This document shows positions 58,307 to 64,000 of a DNA stretch of 64,000 bases, piece by piece; position 1 is the stretch's first letter, and each line of letters begins with the position of its first letter. A program made the position numbers and the translations under genes. The notes under the pieces are model-generated. The model did no database searches and was not told the DNA's origin. It worked only from the letters and a program-made list of their open reading frames with translations. Origin of the DNA: Salinicoccus carnicancri Crm (GTDB lineage: Bacteria > Bacillota > Bacilli > Staphylococcales > Salinicoccaceae); the NCBI RefSeq assembly GCF_000330705.1, contig NZ_ANAM01000006.1, positions 310,001-374,000 of the forward strand. Direction: 5' to 3'.

Positions 58307-59461
58307 ATGGCAAATGAAATGCTGAGAAGCATTCCACCGAGTTATTTTGGGAGTGCGATGGCGGGGGAACCCGCAAGAGGTGAACTGCCGCTTTTGAATC
58401 TGGCAGTCGGCATCCCGGACGGGGAGACACCGGATGTTATTAAGAAAGCGGTGGCTGATTCAGTGTATCTGCCTGAAAATCAGAGATATGGGGTATTCCG
58501 TGGAAAGCGCTCTTTTAAAGATGCAATCATAAGGCTTTACAAAAAACATTATGATGTCACCCTGCACGAGGAGAATATTGCGCTCTTGTACGGTACCAAA
58601 AGCGGCCTGGTGCAGTTCCCCATGACTTTCATCGAACCGGGCGAAGGCGTCTATCTGCCGAATCCCGGCTATCCGGATTACATGGCCGGCGTGAAGCTCG
58701 CCAGAGGTGAAATATATGACCTGCCGCTTCTGGCCGGGAATGATTTCCTGCCGGACTTTGATTCTTTGGACAAAGATGAACTTTCGAATGCCAGGCTGAT
58801 CTATCTGAATTATCCCTCAAACCCGCTCGGTGCGGTGGCAACAAAAGAGTTTTTTGATGAAACGGTGGAAAGATTCAGAGGCACCAGGACGAGGATAGTC
58901 CATGATTTCGCCTATGCTGCATTTTCCTTTGACGAAAAACATCCGAGCATCCTATCGAGCGATCCATCGCTTGAGTGCTGCATGGAGATCTATTCGCTGT
59001 CCAAGGGGTTCAACATGTCTGGTTTCAGGGTCGGCTTTGCTGTCGGCAACAAAGAGATGGTCGAATCCATAAATCTGTACCAGGATCATACCCAGACCGG
59101 TATGTGGGGCGTGCTGCAGGATGCGTCGGTGGCAGCGCTCGAGCATGAGGAGGAAATACTCTCCATGCAACATGTAAAATTTCAAAAAAGGCGGGATTTT
59201 TTTGAAAAGGCCGTGATAGAATCGGGTATACCGCTGAACCCCCTGAAAGGTGGAATCTTCGGCTGGATCGCTGTGCCAAAGGGGTATGACGGTGAGAGCT
59301 TCGCCGACTTCCTTATCAGGGAAAAGTCGATTCTTGTCACGCCAGGCAGGCCTTTTGGCTCACGTGGGAAAAATTATATACGTATTTCTCTCGCAGTGGA
59401 TGATGCGGTTCTGGATGCTGTCATAGAGCGTTTAGACACCATCAAAGAAATGTGGCGGTGA
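58307..59461 (+). CDS. Class I/II PLP aminotransferase in the met operon
   Basis: A 384-aa fold-type I aminotransferase. The PLP-binding Lys is in SLSKGFNMSGFRVGFAVGN near residue 232. NPGYPDYMAGVKLARGE near 124 and YLNYPSNPLG near 167 are the substrate and cofactor segments, and the Arg of NYIRISLAV near 364 binds the carboxylate. Its place behind metNIQ under the SAM riboswitch suggests conversion between methionine or aromatic amino acids and keto acids, perhaps the last step of methionine salvage. The start follows the metQ stop directly. Confidence 0.9.
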   Translation: MANEMLRSIPPSYFGSAMAGEPARGELPLLNLAVGIPDGETPDVIKKAVADSVYLPENQRYGVFRGKRSFKDAIIRLYKKHYDVTLHEENIALLYGTKSGLVQFPMTFIEPGEGVYLPNPGYPDYMAGVKLARGEIYDLPLLAGNDFLPDFDSLDKDELSNARLIYLNYPSNPLGAVATKEFFDETVERFRGTRTRIVHDFAYAAFSFDEKHPSILSSDPSLECCMEIYSLSKGFNMSGFRVGFAVGNKEMVESINLYQDHTQTGMWGVLQDASVAALEHEEEILSMQHVKFQKRRDFFEKAVIESGIPLNPLKGGIFGWIAVPKGYDGESFADFLIREKSILVTPGRPFGSRGKNYIRISLAVDDAVLDAVIERLDTIKEMWR

Positions 59462-59540
59462 TTTTTCCGTAAACTTTTCGCAAATTGCCCTTGAAACATC
59501 ATCCACTAACATGTACCATTATAAATGTAACGAAATCGAC

Positions 59541-59674
59541 ATAAAAAGGTAGATTTTCCGACTCATCATCGTTGAATCATACCTTTGATAGAATCTGGTT
59601 TGAAACCTGTTCTAGATATCATATATATTATTATCTTATCTGTGATAGGGGGGCTTTTGCCCCTCTATTTTTTT
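59541..59674 (+). ncRNA. Structured RNA, copy B (unknown family)
   Basis: AAAGGT (59545-59550) pairs with ACCTTT (59581-59586). TGATA-GAA pairs with TTC-TAGA-TATCA (59586-59621, TAGA bulged) around a small GGT/ACC hairpin. The near-invariant core follows, then terminator AGGGGGGC-TTTT-GCCCCTCT and a T run (59645-59674). Each helix matches copy A in place but differs in sequence at paired positions. It lies between the met operon and mreC. The frame running through it (from TTG 59585) has no ribosome-binding site. Confidence 0.7.
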
Positions 59675-59749
59675 GTATATGCTTTAAAAAAATCATGCGG
59701 ATGTGGTATTCTTTTAAGCAGATATAATGGATTATGGAGGCGCCTTACT

Positions 59750-60598
59750 GTGAATAAGCTTTTCAACCGAAATAAGATGCTGATGATACTCTTTGGCATC
59801 ATAGTACTCATTCTACTGATCGGATTTTCGATGGCTGACAGGGATTCGACGACCAAAGCTGAACAGTTCACCGCGGATGCGACAGCAGGTACCCAGACAG
59901 TGATCGGTGCCCCACTGAATTTTGTCGGCAATATTTTCTCGACCATATCAAAAAGTTTCGGTGCACTCGAGGAAAACGAAAAACTGCGGGCGAAGCTCGA
60001 TATGCTGCCCCAGATGGAAGCGGATATAGAGCGCCTGGAGGCTGAGAATGAAGAGCTGCGCAATGCGCTCGATGTCAGCTCCAAAAGGGAGTATGATACG
60101 ACGGCGGCCCGCGTGATTTCACGCTCACCCGACCAGTGGCTCGACAGTTTCACCATTGACAAAGGGAAGTCTGACGGCCTCACAGAAGGCATGGCTGTGA
60201 TGACCACCGAAGGTCTGATAGGTACGGTCAGACGCGCAAACGGCGGAAGCAGCTACATAGAAATGCTCACGACTTCCGTTTCACAGAACAACCTGTCTGT
60301 GGAAATCATGCATGATGATGAACCGGTGTATGGAAATATCAGCAGGTACGACAATGAACGCAATCTGCTCGTCGTGGAGAATATCAAGAACCGGAGCGGT
60401 CTTGAAAAAGGAGACGAGGTGTTCACGAGCGGTCTGGTCGGTGATTTCCCGGAAGGGCTCATCATCGGCACGGTAGTGGAAGTCGAGAATGATGAATACG
60501 GACTGAGCCAGAATGCCTATGTCCAGCTGAAGAGCAATGTGGATGATATCGATACGGTATTCGTCCTGAACAGAAGTCCGGAATCGATGGAGGATTAG
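59750..60598 (+). CDS. mreC: Rod shape-determining protein MreC
   Basis: A 282-aa cell-elongation scaffold protein. It has one N-terminal membrane helix (MLMILFGIIVLILLIGFSM) and a coiled coil near residues 55-110. A two-lobed beta domain follows with RVISRSPDQWLDSFTIDKGKSDGLTEGMAVMTTEGLIGTV, the MreC signature. The start is GTG 59750 with ATGGAGG nine bases upstream; the longer ORF upstream runs through the structured RNA. A TATAAT box at 59723-59728 may be its -10. mreD follows directly. Confidence 0.93.
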   Translation: MNKLFNRNKMLMILFGIIVLILLIGFSMADRDSTTKAEQFTADATAGTQTVIGAPLNFVGNIFSTISKSFGALEENEKLRAKLDMLPQMEADIERLEAENEELRNALDVSSKREYDTTAARVISRSPDQWLDSFTIDKGKSDGLTEGMAVMTTEGLIGTVRRANGGSSYIEMLTTSVSQNNLSVEIMHDDEPVYGNISRYDNERNLLVVENIKNRSGLEKGDEVFTSGLVGDFPEGLIIGTVVEVENDEYGLSQNAYVQLKSNVDDIDTVFVLNRSPESMED

Positions 60599-60599
60599 T

Positions 60600-61118
60600 A
60601 TGAAGGCGATCATCATCTTCCTGTTCTCGCTCCTGTTCATGTACCTCGATTTTTTATTCGCGGAATTCAGTCCTGTAATGGTCAGCGGCCTTGAAGTCTA
60701 TTTTGTGCCGCGGCTGCTGCTGATGTATGTGCTGCTGATTTCTATCTATGTGAGTCCGTCAATGAGCGCATTCATCGGGATTGTCACCGGCCTGATGCTC
60801 GATGTATACATCGGTTCTGTATACGGTGTCCACGCATTCGGCATGGTGGCGTTCGTTGCCTTCATGCATACGGCATTCCGTGTGTTCTATAAGGATTTTG
60901 TTGCGATGGCCTTCGTCATCCTGCTGCTCACTTTCCTGTATGAAACGTACATCTATTTCATTTACAGGGTGCTCGATCTCGTCTACATGCCGATTTTCGA
61001 TTATCTGGCGCTGAGGGCGGCGCCCAGTCTGCTCCTCAATGCCCTCCTGTTTTTCTTTGTCTTTGTCATTGCGCTCAAGACATCGAAAGTCAGGAACAAC
61101 CTGCGATCCAGACATTGA
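60600..61118 (+). CDS. mreD: Rod shape-determining protein MreD
   Basis: A 172-aa integral membrane protein of about five helices (for example AIIIFLFSLLFMYLDFLFAEF and LLNALLFFFVFVIAL). The conserved middle FIGIVTGLMLDVYIGSVYGVHAFGMV is typical of MreD, the partner of MreC in the elongation complex. It starts one base after the mreC stop. The -35 of the ribosomal-protein promoter overlaps its end. Confidence 0.92.
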   Translation: MKAIIIFLFSLLFMYLDFLFAEFSPVMVSGLEVYFVPRLLLMYVLLISIYVSPSMSAFIGIVTGLMLDVYIGSVYGVHAFGMVAFVAFMHTAFRVFYKDFVAMAFVILLLTFLYETYIYFIYRVLDLVYMPIFDYLALRAAPSLLLNALLFFFVFVIALKTSKVRNNLRSRH

Positions 61119-61143
61119 CAGGCACCGGGGCAGTTGGTATAAT
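61115..61143 (+). promoter_or_regulatory. Strong consensus promoter of the rplU operon
   Basis: TTGACA (61115-61120), 17-base spacer, TATAAT (61138-61143): a perfect sigma-A promoter, its -35 overlapping the mreD stop. Confidence 0.92.
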
Positions 61144-61149
61144 GCAGTA

Positions 61150-61240
61150 GTTGGTGAATCTGTAGACATCAACCGCACAATTATGGGTCAAAGTGACATC
61201 TGTCCACCTGTAGATGGCGTGTCTTATTAAATCAGGAGGT
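61150..61240 (+). promoter_or_regulatory. L21 leader RNA
   Basis: Between the promoter and rplU lie two hairpins: GTTG...CAAC near 61151-61175 and GACATC...GATGGCGTGTC near 61195-61223. This placement and form fit the L21 leader of Firmicutes, which is thought to control the operon by binding a ribosomal protein. The class is given by position as much as by sequence. Confidence 0.7.
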
Positions 61241-61246
61241 GTAAGT

Positions 61247-61555
61247 ATGTTTGCAATCATCGAAACTGGTGGTAAACAGCTGAAAGTTGAAGAAGGCCAA
61301 ACAATCTACGTTGAAAAATTGAACGCAGAGGCAGGCGATTCATTCACTTTCGACAAAGTACTGTTTGTCGGCGGCGATTCCGTTAAAGTGGGTGCTCCGA
61401 CTGTGGAAGGTGCAACTGTTTCCGCTAAAGTTGAAAAACATGGCCGTGGCAGGAAAATCAATGTTGTCAAGTTCAAGCGCAGGAAGAATTATTCCCGCAA
61501 GCAGGGACATCGCCAGCCATACACGAAGCTCACAATCGGAAAGATTGAAGCGTAA
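61247..61555 (+). CDS. rplU: 50S ribosomal protein L21 (bL21)
   Basis: A 102-aa ribosomal protein: [19 protein letters not shown], a [21 protein letters not shown] middle and the basic [18 protein letters not shown] end are diagnostic. The start is ATG 61247 after AGGAGGTG; the ORF upstream of it is the leader. The stop overlaps prp. Highly expressed. Confidence 0.98.
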   Translation: MFAIIETGGKQLKVEEGQTIYVEKLNAEAGDSFTFDKVLFVGGDSVKVGAPTVEGATVSAKVEKHGRGRKINVVKFKRRKNYSRKQGHRQPYTKLTIGKIEA

Positions 61556-61875
61556 TGATCAATGTATCCATAAATATCAACGACGAAGGCCGGGTTGAAT
61601 CCTTCGACATGTCGGGTCACGCCCTGTTCGATGAACATGGCAGGGACATCGTCTGTGCAGGCGCTTCGGCAGTTGTGTTTGGATCTGTAAATGCAATCAT
61701 CAATATGACTGAATCCGCCCCCTCCATCCAGATGGATGAAGATACAGGCTATTTCAGTTTCACGGCGCCTGATGCACCGGATGAGAAAATGCAGGTTCTT
61801 CTGGAAGGCATGATCATATCATTGAAAACGATCGAAGAAGAATACGGTGAACATATCAGACTTGTATATAAGTGA
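61555..61875 (+). CDS. prp: Ribosomal-processing cysteine protease Prp (YsxB)
   Basis: A 106-aa cysteine protease that removes the N-terminal extension of L27. The catalytic His is in [20 protein letters not shown], and the Cys 12 residues further in the same stretch. ATG 61555 overlaps the rplU stop. The next gene is its substrate, L27. Together they mark Firmicutes and related phyla that process L27. Confidence 0.95.
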   Translation: MINVSININDEGRVESFDMSGHALFDEHGRDIVCAGASAVVFGSVNAIINMTESAPSIQMDEDTGYFSFTAPDAPDEKMQVLLEGMIISLKTIEEEYGEHIRLVYK

Positions 61876-61885
61876 GGTGAAAGCA

Positions 61886-62170
61886 ATGCTTAAACTCAAT
61901 CTTCAGTTTTTCGCATCCAAAAAGGGTGTTGGTTCCACAAGGAACGGACGTGATTCCGTATCCAAACGCCTCGGTGTTAAAAGGCAGGACGGCCAGTTCG
62001 TAACAGGCGGTTCAATCCTTTTCCGTCAGCGTGGTACTAAAATCCACCCGGGCGAAAACGTAGGACGCGGCGGCGATGATACATTATTCGCCAAAATCGA
62101 TGGTGTTGTCAAATTCGAACGCATCGGCAGGGATAAAAAACGTGTTTCCGTCTATCAGGAAGCTAAATAA
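61886..62170 (+). CDS. rpmA: 50S ribosomal protein L27 (bL27)
   Basis: A 94-aa protein near the peptidyl-transferase centre. It begins [23 protein letters not shown], in which the LNLQFF segment is the extension cut by Prp after FA. It continues with the typical [30 protein letters not shown]. The start is ATG 61886 after AGGTGA. A terminator follows. Confidence 0.97.
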   Translation: MLKLNLQFFASKKGVGSTRNGRDSVSKRLGVKRQDGQFVTGGSILFRQRGTKIHPGENVGRGGDDTLFAKIDGVVKFERIGRDKKRVSVYQEAK

Positions 62171-62180
62171 TTTATCTAAC

Positions 62181-62209
62181 GGGCATCAGCTTCTGCTGAT
62201 GTCCTTTTT
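62181..62209 (+). terminator. Terminator after rpmA
   Basis: GGGCATCAGC / GCTGATGTCC (one G-T pair, TTCT loop) followed by TTTTT. Confidence 0.9.
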
Positions 62210-62232
62210 CATTAAAGCAGTCATAGGGATTA

Positions 62233-62241
62233 TGATATAAT
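62233..62241 (+). promoter_or_regulatory. Extended -10 promoter of obgE
   Basis: TGA immediately before TATAAT (62236-62241), 22 bases before the obgE start; no good -35 hexamer is visible. Confidence 0.55.
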
Positions 62242-62254
62242 ACGAAGGAATTGA

Positions 62255-63544
<1,290 letters not shown>

Positions 63545-63554
63545 TGGTGATTTC

Positions 63555-64000
63555 ATGTATCAGTATATAAAAGGTGTACTCAAGGAAGTGACACCGCAGT
63601 ATATAACACTCGAGTCGGGCGGTATCGGCTATCTGATCCATGTGCCGAACCCGTTCAGGTTCGAATCATTGCTTGACAGCGAAGTGGCGATCTTCACCGA
63701 TCTGATTGTGCGGGAGGACAGCCATACGCTGTACGGCTTCAAGGACATGGAAGAGAAGACACTTTTCCAGTCCCTCCTCAAAGTGACAGGAATCGGCCCG
63801 AAGAGCGCCATGGCAATACTTGCGGCTTCCACACCTGCAGGTGTCATCAATGCGATAGAAAATGAAGACCAGGCATATATGCAGAAGTTTCCCGGAGTCG
63901 GCAAAAAGACGGCAAGCCAGATTATACTGGATCTCAAGGGGAAACTGACACAGGGAGAAGCCCGGGAGGCAGAAGAGCAGAAAGACACGAATGAACATTA
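63555..64000 (+). CDS. ruvA: Holliday junction helicase subunit RuvA, 3' end cut off
   Basis: The first 148 codons of RuvA, the protein that binds Holliday junctions and recruits the RuvB motor. The OB-fold domain I ([29 protein letters not shown]) is followed by the tandem helix-hairpin-helix domain II ([18 protein letters not shown] near 78-95 and [20 protein letters not shown] near 114-133). Domain III lies beyond the window. ATG 63555 is 10 bases after the obgE stop. Confidence 0.95.
   Translation, partial: MYQYIKGVLKEVTPQYITLESGGIGYLIHVPNPFRFESLLDSEVAIFTDLIVREDSHTLYGFKDMEEKTLFQSLLKVTGIGPKSAMAILAASTPAGVINAIENEDQAYMQKFPGVGKKTASQIILDLKGKLTQGEAREAEEQKDTNEH

Noticed and set aside
59585-59749. 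Hydrophobic N-terminal extension of MreC
   Set aside because: It crosses the terminator of the structured RNA and has no ribosome-binding site at its TTG; GTG 59750 has ATGGAGG and gives a normal MreC.

Overview
The window looks like chromosome from a Staphylococcaceae-type Firmicute. A Salinicoccus- or Jeotgalicoccus-like genus is my best guess; this is inferred from gene order and protein style, not from a marker gene. The order mreC-mreD-L21 leader-rplU-prp-rpmA-obgE-ruvA at the right end, an SAM-I riboswitch ahead of metNIQ, an L27 that begins with a cleavable N-terminal extension beside the Prp protease, and strong AGGAGG ribosome-binding sites all fit that group.

Left 28 kb: most of a cos-type siphovirus prophage, read left to right. 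It starts with the tail end of a tyrosine recombinase, small late-early genes and a leftward accessory gene. Then come HNH nuclease, a candidate cos region, TerS (P27 type), TerL, HK97-type portal, protease and capsid, connector genes, major tail protein, a frameshifted tail-assembly chaperone pair, a tape measure with an M23 peptidase, Dit, a three-repeat tail protein ending in an M14 carboxypeptidase domain, and Tal. Lysis genes follow: XhlA-like, holin, and a three-domain endolysin (M23, amidase-3, SH3b). The right end carries accessory genes: DUF3467-like, a coiled-coil membrane protein, an SOS-controlled YolD, a candidate sRNA and two AT-rich genes. The right junction appears to lie in a DUF2922 gene, whose last codons remain directly before yvrJ and sbcD. 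The left attachment site is outside the window.

28-49 kb, host: sbcDC, an SCO1-like lipoprotein, a nucleoside hydrolase, a ribokinase/luciferase-type chimeric pseudogene, an orphan amino-acid binding protein, and SDR and amidohydrolase genes. An Rrf2-type regulator follows, with a Fur-like 7-1-7 palindrome at its promoter, then two luciferase-like oxidoreductases flanking DUF896. Next are a deoxyribosyltransferase, SprT-like protein, DUF2207 membrane protein, comC, radC, a PH-domain protein and an acetyltransferase. An SDR-MerR-RibD_C operon is driven by a textbook 19-bp-spacer MerR promoter.

49-64 kb: a VOC protein, an NCS2 permease gene broken by an in-frame TGA, an NAD(P)-binding protein, a heterodimeric BmrCD-like ABC exporter preceded by a complex leader, the SAM-riboswitch methionine operon, and the mre/ribosomal/obg/ruvA block.

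The most interesting signal is a structured RNA present twice, about 51.75-51.93 kb and 59.54-59.67 kb. The copies share a nearly identical 33-nt core, compensatory changes in several helices and an intrinsic terminator each, and they lie in front of unrelated genes. I do not recognise it as a named RNA family.
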